64,000 nucleotides of DNA, from positions 620,001-684,000 of the forward strand of contig NZ_BLBC01000005.1 in assembly GCF_009684755.1 (NCBI RefSeq), read 5' to 3'. Position 1 is the first letter of the stretch; the number at the start of each line of letters is the position of its first letter. This document shows positions 1 through 9,225 of the stretch, piece after piece. A model generated the notes under the pieces. The model was not told where the DNA came from. It saw only the letters and a list, made by a program, of their open reading frames with translations, and made no database searches. The position numbers and the translations under genes were made by a program. Source of the DNA: Capnocytophaga felis (GTDB taxonomy: Bacteria; Bacteroidota; Bacteroidia; Flavobacteriales; Flavobacteriaceae).

Positions 1-713
1 ATGCTGTAATCAGTGCTTTGGCAAAAGCCAACAAAAACCTGATTGTAGTGATGATTTCAGGAAATGCTGTGGCAATGCCTTGGGTAAAAGAAGTTCCGGC
101 AATCGTACAGAATTGGTATTTAGGCTCAGAGGCTGGAAATGCTTTAGCTGATATTTTGGTAGGCGATGTGAATCCTTCTGGAAAACTTCCCTTTACGTTT
201 CCTGTAAAATTGGAAGACAACGGTGCTCACGCTATGGGCGAATATCCCGGAGGCGAAAATGAAACTTATCACGAAGGAATTTTGGTGGGATATCGTTGGG
301 CAGATACCAAAAAAATCAAACCGTTATTTGCTTTCGGGCACGGACTTTCCTACACCACGTTTGAATACGGAAAAGTTTCAGCCGACAAAAAAACGATGTC
401 AGTCAATGACAAAATAACTTTCTCCGTTAGCGTAAAAAACACAGGAAACAGAGACGGAGCCGAAGTGGTTCAGTTGTATATTCGTGATGTGAAATCGTCT
501 GTGATGCGCCCGTACAAGGAGCTCAAAGGTTTTGAAAAAGTGTATTTAAAAGCCGGTGAAAGCAAAATTGTAAAATTTACCATCGACAAAGAAGCTCTTT
601 CATTCTTTGATGACAAAAAACACGAATGGATTGCCGAAAAAGGTGAATTTGAAGCCATTATAGGAAGTTCATCTTCAGATATCAGAACGAAAATAAATTT
701 CTCTTTACAATAG
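1..713 (+). CDS. GH3 beta-glycosidase (BglX-like), C-terminal part only
   Basis: The reading frame is open from base 3, so the gene starts before the window; only about the last 236 residues are present. They correspond to the GH3 C-terminal alpha/beta sandwich, with the segments VLVGDVNPSGKLPFTFP and FGHGLSYTTFEY, followed by a fibronectin type III-like domain of about 100 residues (NTGNRDGAEVVQLYIRD, then PYKELKGFEK). This order is normal for BglX-type beta-glucosidases/xylosidases that trim oligosaccharides in the periplasm. The TTG at 18 is internal and not a real start. The signal peptide and catalytic N-terminal domain lie outside the window, so substrate specificity cannot be judged. 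A hairpin with a T-run follows the stop. Confidence 0.9.
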   Translation, partial: AVISALAKANKNLIVVMISGNAVAMPWVKEVPAIVQNWYLGSEAGNALADILVGDVNPSGKLPFTFPVKLEDNGAHAMGEYPGGENETYHEGILVGYRWADTKKIKPLFAFGHGLSYTTFEYGKVSADKKTMSVNDKITFSVSVKNTGNRDGAEVVQLYIRDVKSSVMRPYKELKGFEKVYLKAGESKIVKFTIDKEALSFFDDKKHEWIAEKGEFEAIIGSSSSDIRTKINFSLQ

Positions 714-730
714 TTTCTTAACACTCAATC

Positions 731-770
731 ACTGCCTGAAAGACAAAATGTTTTTCGGGCAGTTTTATTT
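731..770 (+). terminator. Rho-independent terminator after the GH3 gene
   Basis: An 11-bp stem (731-741 with 753-763, one G-T pair) is followed by a T-rich tract. It lies 18 bases after the GH3 stop codon. Confidence 0.75.
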
Positions 771-787
771 TTTATTCAAAACTCTCT

Positions 788-795
788 TATCTTTG
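788..795 (+). promoter_or_regulatory. Bacteroidota -7 box for the LuxE-like gene
   Basis: TATCTTTG fits TAnnTTTG and sits 26 bases before the ATG at 822. I see no TTG at the -33 distance, so only half of the promoter is supported. Confidence 0.5.
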
Positions 796-821
796 CAAAG
801 AATTATTTTTCAAAATCAAAA

Positions 822-1802
822 ATGAAACTTGAGGAGCGTATTTTTTCTATCAAAACAGATAAAGAATTTGAACAAATTTCTTTAGAAATATTTGATTATC
901 AATTTAAAAATAATGTGATATACAAGGAATTTTGTTCTTATTTGAAGAAAAATCCTGATAATGTGCGTTCTGTCTATGACATTCCTTTCTTACCAATTGA
1001 ATTCTTCAAATCAAAACGAATTTTCTGTGGAAATAATCTTGAAAAACAAGTATTTACAAGTAGCGGAACAACAGGAATGGTTACCTCCAAACATTTTGTG
1101 AAAGATATTGCTGTTTATGAGAAAAGTTTCCGAAAAGGATTTGAGTTGTTCTACGGAAAGCCTTCGGAATATGCGATTTTGGCACTTCTTCCCTCCTATT
1201 TGGAACGGTCTGGTTCTTCATTAATTTATATGGTGGAAGACCTTATCAAGCAATCAAAAAATAAAAATAGTGGATTTTATCTTTACGAATTGGATAAATT
1301 AGCCGAAATTCTTAAAGATTTGGACAAAAAAGGACAAAAAACATTGCTAATTGGCGTTTCTTTTGCATTATTGGATTTGATTGAAAAACATCAATTTAAT
1401 TTGAAAAACACCATTGTAATGGAAACTGGAGGAATGAAAGGACGCCGAAAGGAACTCATCCGAGAGGAACTGCATCAAATTCTGAGTGATGGATTCGGAT
1501 TGCAAAATATTCATTCTGAATATGGTATGACGGAATTACTTTCACAAGGATATTCAAAAGGAAACGGAATTTTCAAAACCGTTCCTTGGATGAAAGTTCT
1601 GATTCGTGACACCAACGACGCTTTGTCTTTTCTTCCTAATGGGAAAAGTGGCGGCGTAAATGTCATTGATTTGGCGAATGTGCATTCGTGCAGTTTTATC
1701 GCCACTCAAGATTTGGGAAAAGTTTACAACGATGGCTCTTTTGAGATTTTAGGCAGATTTGACAATGCCGACATAAGAGGCTGTAACTTATTGGTTATGT
1801 AA
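822..1802 (+). CDS. LuxE-like acyl-protein synthetase
   Basis: A 326-residue protein of the LuxE acyl-protein synthetase/acyltransferase family, part of the ANL adenylating superfamily. The nucleotide-binding loop FTSSGTTG is at residues 78-85 and the adenylate-binding motif SEYGMTELLSQ is near residue 230. LuxE enzymes activate a fatty acid as acyl-AMP and pass it to a protein thiol. No luxC, luxD or luciferase genes are nearby, so this stand-alone version has an unknown acyl acceptor. The start follows a -7 box by 26 bases. The last 15 bases overlap the convergent ArsC-like gene. Family assignment is firm; the substrate is unknown. Confidence 0.8.
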   Translation: MKLEERIFSIKTDKEFEQISLEIFDYQFKNNVIYKEFCSYLKKNPDNVRSVYDIPFLPIEFFKSKRIFCGNNLEKQVFTSSGTTGMVTSKHFVKDIAVYEKSFRKGFELFYGKPSEYAILALLPSYLERSGSSLIYMVEDLIKQSKNKNSGFYLYELDKLAEILKDLDKKGQKTLLIGVSFALLDLIEKHQFNLKNTIVMETGGMKGRRKELIREELHQILSDGFGLQNIHSEYGMTELLSQGYSKGNGIFKTVPWMKVLIRDTNDALSFLPNGKSGGVNVIDLANVHSCSFIATQDLGKVYNDGSFEILGRFDNADIRGCNLLVM

Positions 1803-2153
1803 TATTTGCAGTTTATCTTTCACTTCTGAAATCACTTTTGAAGAATTCCCCACAAACACCTGATTATCAACAATCATCACAGGACGAACCAAAAACGTGT
1901 AATGTTCCAAAATGAAGTTTTTGTAATCATTTTCGGATAAATTTTGGTCTTTCAAATTTCGTTGTTTGTAAAGTTGTGAACGTTTATTGAAAAGCTTTTC
2001 GTAGCTTCCTACTTTGTCTTTCAGGAAACTGAGTTCTTCCTCCGAAATCGGATTCTTCTTAATATCCTGTAAATCAAACTTTTCGGAAAAATCTAATTCT
2101 TTAAGAATACGCTTGCAAGTGTCGCAAGTGCTGAGGTAATATATTTTATTCAA
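1788..2153 (-). CDS. ArsC/Spx family thioredoxin-fold protein
   Basis: A 121-residue protein with the N-terminal pattern YYLSTCDTC (Cys10 and Cys13) and the ArsC-family segment DIKKNPIS about 30 residues later, plus LVRPVMIVD near the C-terminus. The family includes glutaredoxin-dependent arsenate reductases and Spx-type redox regulators; no ars operon genes are next to it, so an arsenate role is not supported. The only possible start in frame is TTG at 2153, directly after an in-frame stop, and it places the first beta strand correctly. It converges on, and overlaps, the LuxE-like gene by 15 bases. Confidence 0.8.
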   Translation of the reverse strand: MNKIYYLSTCDTCKRILKELDFSEKFDLQDIKKNPISEEELSFLKDKVGSYEKLFNKRSQLYKQRNLKDQNLSENDYKNFILEHYTFLVRPVMIVDNQVFVGNSSKVISEVKDKLQILHNQ

Positions 2154-2178
2154 AACAATTTATTTTAAAATGACACAA

Positions 2179-2511
2179 TTAATCCATTTCTTCCTTCAAA
2201 TATATCAACATTTGTTTGACGCGTTCCAACTTTTCAACAATTTCGTAATTGGAAAATGTTTTTTGTGTATTTTCTTGAAGTTTTTGTCTGGCCCCTTCCA
2301 AAGTGTGCCCTTGTTCTTTCACCAAATGATAAATTAATTGCAATTTTTTTACATCATCGGCAGAAAACTTTCGGCTCCCTTTAGCATTTTTTCTTGGGCT
2401 AATCATTTCAAACTCCTTTTCCCAAAAACGTATCAGCGAAGTATTTACGTTGAAAGCCTTCGCCACTTCGCCTATGGTGTAATATAATTTTTCAGGTAAA
2501 TTGATTTCCAT
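2179..2511 (-). CDS. MerR family transcriptional regulator
   Basis: A 110-residue protein with the MerR DNA-binding helix-turn-helix (YYTIGEVAKAF at residues 10-20, then SLIRFWEKEF) and the wing segment KGSRKFSADDVKKL. The C-terminal part is a short predicted coiled coil (about 75-110) without obvious effector-binding cysteines. This small MerR type is common in Flavobacteriia. It starts 3 bases after the stop codon of the M23 peptidase gene, so the two are very likely co-transcribed, which suggests but does not prove a link to envelope maintenance. Confidence 0.85.
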   Translation of the reverse strand: MEINLPEKLYYTIGEVAKAFNVNTSLIRFWEKEFEMISPRKNAKGSRKFSADDVKKLQLIYHLVKEQGHTLEGARQKLQENTQKTFSNYEIVEKLERVKQMLIYLKEEMD

Positions 2512-2514
2512 TTA

Positions 2515-3492
2515 TTAATCCATTGATTGATTTTCTTGAGTTGAAACGCGAATCATTTCGGCATATTCATCTGGGGTTAAATTTCCGTAATAGAAATGAA
2601 TTGGGTTGATATGTTCTCCGTCTTTGATGATTTCATAATGCAGGTGCGGAGCTTGGGAGCGTCCTGTATTTCCTACAGTTCCTATCATATCTCCTCTTCT
2701 TACTTTCTGACCCACTTTCACCTTATATTCGTGTAAATGAGCATATAAGGTTACATAACCATAACCGTGATTGATGCGTATGTGTTTGCCGTATCCGGAA
2801 GAAGCATCATCGGCACGAATTACAACTCCGTCGCCTGAGGCGTAAATCGGTGTTCCTTGAGGAGCTGTGAAATCCATTCCGTTGTGAAATTTACGAGCTT
2901 TAGTAAAAGGGTCATTACGCCAACCAAACCCTGAAGCCATTCGGGTTAAATCCTTATTATCAACAGGTTGTATTGCAGGAATTGAGGACAAAAACTTTTC
3001 TTTTTCTTTGGACAAATCCGCTATTTCATCTAACGATTTTGATTGAACAACTAATTGTTTTTGAAGAATTTCCAATCGTTTTGTGGTACTGATAATCAAT
3101 TTTGAATTATCGTAGTTTTCCAAATGCTCATACCGATTCACTCCGCCAAAGCCACTACGCCGTTGTTCTTCAGGAATCGGAGCTGCCTCAAAATAAAGCC
3201 GATACATATTGTTATCTCGTTCTTGGATATTTGCCAGAACTTCCTCCATATGTTCCATTTTTTTGTTTAAAATCTGGAAATTGGTTTCGTATTGCTTTAT
3301 TTCACGTTGCAAAGAAACTTCTCGCGGAGTGTAAAAAAAACGCGTATTAACCATCAAAAACATCGCAATGCCTCCAAAAAGAGCCGAAGCCGTCAAAAAA
3401 AGAAGGACATTTCGTACTTTAGTACGTTTTCTACTGATAATCCGCTTGTAAGAGAGTGTTTCCGGGTCGTAATAATATTTAATTTTTTTCAT
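2515..3492 (-). CDS. M23 family metallopeptidase, membrane-anchored
   Basis: A 325-residue protein starting at the ATG at 3492; the longer open frame would need a TTG. It has one N-terminal transmembrane helix (about 29-50), a coiled coil (about 58-100 and 140-170), and a LytM/M23 domain from about residue 180. Zinc ligands are visible as HNGMD (His203, Asp207) and HLHYE (His285), with AHLHE near 252. Family members cut peptidoglycan cross-links and, when coiled-coil linked, often act in cell division or cell shape. All catalytic residues are present, so it is probably an active endopeptidase rather than an EnvC-type activator. It is followed after 3 bases by the MerR gene. Confidence 0.88.
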   Translation of the reverse strand: MKKIKYYYDPETLSYKRIISRKRTKVRNVLLFLTASALFGGIAMFLMVNTRFFYTPREVSLQREIKQYETNFQILNKKMEHMEEVLANIQERDNNMYRLYFEAAPIPEEQRRSGFGGVNRYEHLENYDNSKLIISTTKRLEILQKQLVVQSKSLDEIADLSKEKEKFLSSIPAIQPVDNKDLTRMASGFGWRNDPFTKARKFHNGMDFTAPQGTPIYASGDGVVIRADDASSGYGKHIRINHGYGYVTLYAHLHEYKVKVGQKVRRGDMIGTVGNTGRSQAPHLHYEIIKDGEHINPIHFYYGNLTPDEYAEMIRVSTQENQSMD

Positions 3493-3651
3493 CTTTGTTA
3501 GTTGTGATAAAAATCCCGACAATTAATTTCTCTCAAAAAATTTGTCAGATTTTACAAAGGTAAAAATTTTTTCAAACAAATTGAAAAACATAACATTTTC
3601 TGTTTGATTTTTTAACCGATTTGAAGTCAATCATATTTAAATAAATTTATT

Positions 3652-3659
3652 TATTTTTG
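3652..3659 (+). promoter_or_regulatory. -7 box for the GH26 gene
   Basis: TATTTTTG fits TAnnTTTG, 28 bases before the ATG at 3688. A TTTG at 3620-3623 is too far away (28-base gap) to count as the matching -33 box. Confidence 0.45.
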
Positions 3660-3687
3660 TCTCACACAATGGCTATATTTTTCTGTA

Positions 3688-4737
3688 ATGAAGTCTGTTA
3701 TTTACTTAATTATCATTATGTTACTATCATTTATTTTCAATGCTTGCCGCAAGGAGGATATCAGCGATGAGCCCACTGAAGAAATAACTTCTACCCTTGC
3801 TGATAATCAAGCATCTGAGGAAGCTAAAAACCTCTACAATTACCTTCGTTCCATATACGGAAAGAAAATCTTGTCTTCAACAATGGCAAACGTCAATTGG
3901 AATACAACGGAAGCCGAAAACGTTTATAAACTCACCGGGAAATATCCGGCAATGAACTGTTTTGATTTCATTCACATTCATCACTCTCCCGCAAATTGGA
4001 TTGATTATTCTGACATTACTCCGGTAAAAGATTGGGCAAATGCAGGAGGAATTGTTTCTCTTATGTGGCATTTTTACGTCCCAAAATCTGAAAATTCCGA
4101 TTCTTACACCTACAAAACGGACACTAAATTCAAAATTTCTAATATTTTTCTGTCAAACACGTGGGAAAGTCGTTTCTTTCACGAACAATTGGACAAGGTT
4201 TGCAATACGTTATCCAAATTACAATCCGAAAAGATAGCAGCCCTTTGGCGACCTTTTCACGAAGCTTCCGGAGCTTGGTTCTGGTGGGGAAAAGAGGGAG
4301 CTGAAGCTTATGTACGCCTATGGAAGTATGTATATAACTACCTGCAACAGAAAGGAATTCACAACTTAATATGGGTTTGGACTACGGAAAAAGAAGGTGA
4401 TTCCCAGTGGTATCCGGGTAATGATTATGTTGATATTATAGGAAAAGACCTTTACGGAAAAAATGTATCTCAAAATCACAATAATTGGCTACAAATAAAG
4501 AAGTTACACAAGAAGAAAATGATTAGCCTCAGCGAATGCGGAAATTTGCTGGCAGGAAGAACAATCATCAAAAAACAAGCCTCAATTGAGCAACAATGGG
4601 CAAACGGAACATGTTGGCTTTACTTTATGCCTTGGTACGATTATCTTTTCAACGAAGGGAAAGAACCAACGAATGTAAGGTGCAGCGATGATTTCTGGAT
4701 TAATGCGATGTCCCTGCCTTACGTAATCAGCCGATAA
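3688..4737 (+). CDS. GH26 beta-mannanase-like surface lipoprotein
   Basis: A 349-residue lipoprotein with a signal peptide ending in FNAC (Cys20). The GH26 TIM barrel follows, with the acid/base glutamate in WRPFHE (Glu192) and the nucleophile in SLSECGN (Glu283). Neighbouring aromatics (GAWFWWGKEG, VWTTEKEGD, DLYG) fit beta-mannan hydrolysis. Residues after the lipidated cysteine read RKED; in Capnocytophaga a lysine followed by two acidic residues at this place is the known lipoprotein export signal to the cell surface, so surface exposure is likely. No SusC/SusD pair is next to it. Substrate (mannan, glucomannan or mixed-link glucan) is inferred from the family only. Confidence 0.88.
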   Translation: MKSVIYLIIIMLLSFIFNACRKEDISDEPTEEITSTLADNQASEEAKNLYNYLRSIYGKKILSSTMANVNWNTTEAENVYKLTGKYPAMNCFDFIHIHHSPANWIDYSDITPVKDWANAGGIVSLMWHFYVPKSENSDSYTYKTDTKFKISNIFLSNTWESRFFHEQLDKVCNTLSKLQSEKIAALWRPFHEASGAWFWWGKEGAEAYVRLWKYVYNYLQQKGIHNLIWVWTTEKEGDSQWYPGNDYVDIIGKDLYGKNVSQNHNNWLQIKKLHKKKMISLSECGNLLAGRTIIKKQASIEQQWANGTCWLYFMPWYDYLFNEGKEPTNVRCSDDFWINAMSLPYVISR

Positions 4738-4883
4738 AGTACCAAGTAAATCAAAAAACAAAACCTCGGCAAATAGGCGATATTTTTAACTCACTGTAAA
4801 ACAACTTTTTACTCAACATTAAGCAAGAAAAATATTTCATAAAATTATTTTACAATCTAACAAGATGATTTGCAAATAATTTC

Positions 4884-4891
4884 TATTTTTG
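4884..4891 (+). promoter_or_regulatory. -7 box for alaS
   Basis: TATTTTTG, a TAnnTTTG match, lies 40 bases before the alaS ATG. No correctly spaced TTG was found upstream. Confidence 0.5.
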
Positions 4892-4931
4892 CACGAAAAA
4901 TCAAGTTTTTCAAAAAAACACACACATTAAT

Positions 4932-7568
4932 ATGACTTCACAGGAAATACGTCAAGAATTTTTGAAATTTTTCGAGAGCAAAGGGCATTTGATTGTTCCT
5001 TCTGCTCCTATGGTTATTAAAAACGACCCCACACTGATGTTCACCAATGCCGGAATGAATCAGTTCAAGGAATATTTTTTGGGCAACGGAAAACCCAAAA
5101 GCAAACGCATTGCCGACACCCAAAAATGTCTGCGAGTTTCAGGAAAACACAATGATTTGGAAGAAGTTGGAAAAGACACCTACCACCACACAATGTTTGA
5201 GATGCTCGGAAACTGGTCGTTTGGCGATTACTTCAAAAAGGAAGCCATTTCGTGGGCGTGGGAACTTTTAACCGAAGTATATAAAATCCCGAAAAAAAAT
5301 CTGTACGTAACTGTTTTTGAAGGAAGTAAGGAAGATAATGTTCCGTTTGACCAAGACTCGTTTGACATTTGGAAAGGACTTATCGCCGAAGACCGCATTC
5401 TGCTCGGAAATAAAAAAGACAACTTCTGGGAAATGGGAGACCAAGGTCCGTGTGGTCCGTGTACTGAAATTCACGTGGATTTGCGTTCGGAAAGCGAGAA
5501 AAGCAAAACGGCAGGGCGTGATTTGGTTAATAAAGACCATCCGCAAGTTATTGAGATATGGAACAACGTCTTTATGGAATTTAATCGTAAAGCAGACGGT
5601 TCGCTCGAAAAATTGCCTGCTCAACACGTAGATACCGGAATGGGGTTTGAACGACTTTGTATGGTACTGCAAGGCGTGCAATCCAATTACGACACCGATG
5701 TTTTTACGCCTTTGATTCACAAAATTGAAGAAATTACCCAACATAAATACACCAAAGGAAACGAGGTTTCTTCTGAAGAAGAGCAAACAAACATCGCCAT
5801 ACGCGTAATTGCCGACCATATCCGTGCGGTTTCGTTCGCTATTGCTGACGGACAGCTACCTTCCAACAACGGAGCTGGTTACGTTATCCGTCGTATTTTG
5901 CGTCGCGCCATTCGCTACGGATTTACATTCCTAAATCAAAAAGAACCTTTCATCTATAAATTAGTGGAAACCTTAGCTTTACAAATGGGTGAAGTTTTTC
6001 CGGAGATTGAAAAACAGCAAATTTTGGTGGAAAACGTCATCAAAGAAGAAGAAGCCTCTTTCTTACGTACTTTGGAGCAAGGTTTATTAATGCTTGATGT
6101 AATGATAAACAATGTTACGGATAAGCAACTTTCTGGAAGTAAGGCTTTTGAACTTTATGACACGTACGGATTTCCTATCGACCTTACAGCGTTAATTCTC
6201 TCCGAAAAAGGATTAACTTTGGACGAAAAAGGCTTTGAGGAAAATCTTCAAAAACAAAAAGAACGTTCGCGAGCTGCAGCACAGGTAAAAGCTGATGATT
6301 GGGTGGTTCTTCGTGATGATGAGGAAGAAGAATTTATCGGTTATGATACTTTGGAAGCCATCGTGCGGGTGGTAAAATATCGCAAAGTAGAAAGCCAAAA
6401 AGACGGAACGTTTTACCAATTGGTATTCAACGTAACGCCTTTTTATCCGGAAGGAGGTGGACAAGCAGGCGACAAAGGTACGCTACAATCGGCAAACGGA
6501 GAAGTTATCTATATCGTTGATACTAAGAAAGAAAACAACCTGATTATTCACATTTCCGAAACCCTACCGGATAATCTTACCGACCCTTTCAAAGCAGAAG
6601 TGCATCCTTTAAGCAGAAAACTGACGCAGGCTAACCACACCGCAACGCACCTTCTGCATCAAGCACTTCGTGAAGTATTAGGAACGCACGTGGAACAAAA
6701 AGGCTCATTGGTTGATTTTAAACGTCTTCGGTTTGACTTTTCTCATTTTCAGAAATTAACTAACGAAGAAATTTCCGAAATTGAAAAGCTTGTAAACGAA
6801 CGCATTGAACAAAAAATCGAACTGCAAGAACATCGAAACATACCGATTCAGCAGGCAATGGACGCCGGAGCGATGGCACTTTTCGGAGAAAAATACGGAG
6901 ACAGAGTACGTATGATTCAATTTTCTGACAGTAAGGAACTTTGCGGAGGAACGCACGTAAAAAACACGGGAGATATTTGGTATTTTAAAATTTTGTCGGA
7001 AGGGGCAGTAGCTTCAGGAATTCGCCGAATTGAAGCCATCACACAAGAAACTGCTTTAGCATATTTCAAAGAGCAAGAGGCAATTGTGGAAAAACTTCGT
7101 CAAATAACGAAAAACACGCAAGACCCGCTCAAAGCCGTTGAAAACCTACAAGAAGAAAACGCTCGTTTACAAAAAGAACTTGAAAATTTGAAAAAAGAGC
7201 AAGCTAAAAATCTCAAATCCAACCTTAAAAACGAATTTAAGGAAGTAAACGGAGTAGCATTTCTATCGCAAAAAGTAAATTTAGACATTGCCAATTTGAA
7301 AGACCTCGCCTTTCAGTTAGGAAATGAAGTACCGAATGCGTTTATTTTGTTCGGTTCTGAACAGGAAGGCGGTAAAGCCTTGTTGTTGTGCTACATATCC
7401 AAAGATTTAGTTACAGAAAAAGGCTTAGACGCAGGCAAAGTGGTTCGCGAATTGGGCAAATACATTCACGGAGGTGGAGGCGGACAGCCTTTCTTTGCCA
7501 CGGCGGGCGGTAAAAACCCAGCGGGAATTGAAGAAGCACTAAAAGAAGCTGAAAACTATGTAAAATAG
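4932..7568 (+). CDS. alaS: Alanine-tRNA ligase
   Basis: An 878-residue protein of the usual AlaRS length. The class II catalytic core occupies about residues 1-250 ([20 protein letters not shown]), followed by the tRNA-recognition helices ([13 protein letters not shown] near 315), the editing domain with zinc ligands HTATH (His569, His573) and CGGTH (Cys671, His675), a coiled coil (about 720-760), and the C-Ala domain ending in the glycine-rich GGGGGQ segment. It charges tRNA-Ala and clears Ser/Gly mischarging. It is transcribed alone between the GH26 gene and a convergent antiporter gene, with a shared terminator downstream. Confidence 0.98.
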   Translation: MTSQEIRQEFLKFFESKGHLIVPSAPMVIKNDPTLMFTNAGMNQFKEYFLGNGKPKSKRIADTQKCLRVSGKHNDLEEVGKDTYHHTMFEMLGNWSFGDYFKKEAISWAWELLTEVYKIPKKNLYVTVFEGSKEDNVPFDQDSFDIWKGLIAEDRILLGNKKDNFWEMGDQGPCGPCTEIHVDLRSESEKSKTAGRDLVNKDHPQVIEIWNNVFMEFNRKADGSLEKLPAQHVDTGMGFERLCMVLQGVQSNYDTDVFTPLIHKIEEITQHKYTKGNEVSSEEEQTNIAIRVIADHIRAVSFAIADGQLPSNNGAGYVIRRILRRAIRYGFTFLNQKEPFIYKLVETLALQMGEVFPEIEKQQILVENVIKEEEASFLRTLEQGLLMLDVMINNVTDKQLSGSKAFELYDTYGFPIDLTALILSEKGLTLDEKGFEENLQKQKERSRAAAQVKADDWVVLRDDEEEEFIGYDTLEAIVRVVKYRKVESQKDGTFYQLVFNVTPFYPEGGGQAGDKGTLQSANGEVIYIVDTKKENNLIIHISETLPDNLTDPFKAEVHPLSRKLTQANHTATHLLHQALREVLGTHVEQKGSLVDFKRLRFDFSHFQKLTNEEISEIEKLVNERIEQKIELQEHRNIPIQQAMDAGAMALFGEKYGDRVRMIQFSDSKELCGGTHVKNTGDIWYFKILSEGAVASGIRRIEAITQETALAYFKEQEAIVEKLRQITKNTQDPLKAVENLQEENARLQKELENLKKEQAKNLKSNLKNEFKEVNGVAFLSQKVNLDIANLKDLAFQLGNEVPNAFILFGSEQEGGKALLLCYISKDLVTEKGLDAGKVVRELGKYIHGGGGGQPFFATAGGKNPAGIEEALKEAENYVK

Positions 7569-7586
7569 AACTTTAAATTAAACAAT

Positions 7587-7622
7587 AAATTCTCCCTCAA
7601 ACTTTGCTATGAGGGAGAATTT
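7587..7622. terminator. Bidirectional terminator between alaS and the NhaC gene
   Basis: A 13-bp perfect stem (7587-7599 with 7610-7622) with a 10-base loop, A-rich on the left and T-rich on the right. It lies between convergent genes and can end transcription on both strands. Confidence 0.85.
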
Positions 7623-7637
7623 TATATTCACTAAACA

Positions 7638-8951
7638 TTATAAAGACATTTGAAAATCAGACTTTTTGTATTTTCTGATAAAAATATACACTAACGCAGA
7701 AAGCAATAACAAATGCAAATAAATGGCATAACCAGCCACTTCCGGATAGCTAATCGTGCCTTTACTCAGTTCAATCAAGGCTATGATTTGTGCCCCATAT
7801 GGAATAATTCCCTGCACATAGCACGAAAAGATATCCAAAACAGAAGCAACATCTCTACCGGAAAGATGAAATTGATTGGCTATTTTTCTGGAAATTTTTG
7901 ATACTATCAGAATGGAAACCGTGTTGTTTGCTACACAAAAATCAGTAGTTCCGACCAGAGTTCCCATTCCCAATAATGCTGTTTTAGGTGATTTGATGCG
8001 TTTTTGAATGAATTTCATCATAAATTGAATTCCTCCGAAATGCTCCACCAAGGCTGCCAATCCTCCTGTAAAGAAGAATAGAAGAAAAATTTCAGACATA
8101 TCAGTAAAACCTCGGTAGGTGTGATTTACAAACTCCAGAAAATCGAATTTTCCGTAAATCATTCCAAGAGTTCCGGAAAAAAACACTCCCAAAAGCAGTG
8201 AAACAAAAACATTTATTCCCAATAAAGATAGCACGACAACCGCCAAATAGGGCAATATCAAAACATAATTAACATCTTGCTGTGTTTCTATAGCGATTTC
8301 CTTCGCCTGAGAATTCCCCAAAAACAGAAGGATTATCACAGTTAATACCGCTGCTGGAAAGGCAATTCGTGCATTGGCCTTCATCTTTTCGTCCATCTTG
8401 CAGCCCATCGTTTGTGTGGCTACTATAGTTGTATCCGAAATCAGAGAAAGATTATCGCCAAACATCGACCCCGAAAGTAAGCAAGCCCCAACCAAAGAAG
8501 CATTCAAATCACTTTGTTCTGCCAAACTAATTACAACAGGAGCCAATGTGGTGATTGTACCCACGGAAGTTCCTGTTGAAAATGATAAAAATGAAGCTAT
8601 TACAAAAATTCCTAACGGAAAATATTGTGGTGAAATGTACGATATCCCCAAATTGACGATGCTTTCCACACTTCCGGAGGCTTTCGCCACGGTAGCAAAT
8701 GCTCCGGCAAACAAAATGATAACGCACATTGTCAATACATTATTGTTCCCTGCCCCTTTGAAAAAGACATCCATCTTTTCTGCAAAAGGAGCTTTATAAA
8801 TCAGCAAAGCCACAATAACCCCTATCAAAGCCACCAAAGGCGTTGGCAAAGAATAAAAATCATCAAAGTAAATTCCTCCTCCCAAGAAGATAATAACAAA
8901 AACCAGTAACGGAATTACCGAAACAATCCCCGACTCTTTCTTTAAAGACAT
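7638..8951 (-). CDS. nhaC: NhaC family Na+/H+ antiporter
   Basis: A 437-residue integral membrane protein with about 11 predicted transmembrane helices. Features fitting the NhaC family are the segment SFSTGTSVGTITTLAPV, the repeated SGSMFGDNLSLISDTTI motif, and the later TTDFCVANNTVSILI motif. NhaC proteins exchange external protons for cytoplasmic Na+ (some accept other cations or malate/lactate), so the cation is inferred. It has its own -7 box and is not part of an operon. Confidence 0.85.
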   Translation of the reverse strand: MSLKKESGIVSVIPLLVFVIIFLGGGIYFDDFYSLPTPLVALIGVIVALLIYKAPFAEKMDVFFKGAGNNNVLTMCVIILFAGAFATVAKASGSVESIVNLGISYISPQYFPLGIFVIASFLSFSTGTSVGTITTLAPVVISLAEQSDLNASLVGACLLSGSMFGDNLSLISDTTIVATQTMGCKMDEKMKANARIAFPAAVLTVIILLFLGNSQAKEIAIETQQDVNYVLILPYLAVVVLSLLGINVFVSLLLGVFFSGTLGMIYGKFDFLEFVNHTYRGFTDMSEIFLLFFFTGGLAALVEHFGGIQFMMKFIQKRIKSPKTALLGMGTLVGTTDFCVANNTVSILIVSKISRKIANQFHLSGRDVASVLDIFSCYVQGIIPYGAQIIALIELSKGTISYPEVAGYAIYLHLLLLSALVYIFIRKYKKSDFQMSL

Positions 8952-8979
8952 TTTAATACAGAAATAAAATTTTAGCGTG

Positions 8980-8987
8980 CAAAAATA
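8980..8987 (-). promoter_or_regulatory. -7 box for nhaC
   Basis: On the minus strand TATTTTTG lies 28 bases before the nhaC ATG. The rest of the gap to 9225 holds nothing else I can support. Confidence 0.45.
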
Positions 8988-9225
8988 TGTATTATTTCAC
9001 AAATCATAAAATATTTTTCTACTAAAACCACTATGATATATTAAAAATTTCCCAAACAACATTCTTTTGGAAAAGAAAAATTCCTTAAAAAAACAGATGA
9101 TTTATTATTTGATTGTAGAAAATCAAGATGACGATGACCATTGCTTCAATAAAAAATTGTGCAAAAATCGTTTTAAAATAGTATGAAGTTTTTCGTAGTT
9201 TGGCGGTTTTTATTTCAAAATTGAA

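Noticed and set aside
1788-2153. Arsenate reductase of an arsenic resistance operon
   Set aside because: No arsR, arsB or acr3 genes nearby; the family also includes redox regulators.
5268-5819. 183-codon frame opposite alaS
   Set aside because: Shadow frame on the reverse of a well-conserved gene; composition is typical for the antisense of coding DNA.
8374-8799. 141-codon frame opposite nhaC
   Set aside because: Antisense shadow of a membrane-protein gene, no recognisable domain.
9097-9186. Small frame of 29 codons starting MIYYLIVENQDDDDH in the gap after nhaC
   Set aside because: Short, no family match, no promoter box at a good distance; chance frames of this size are common in AT-rich DNA.
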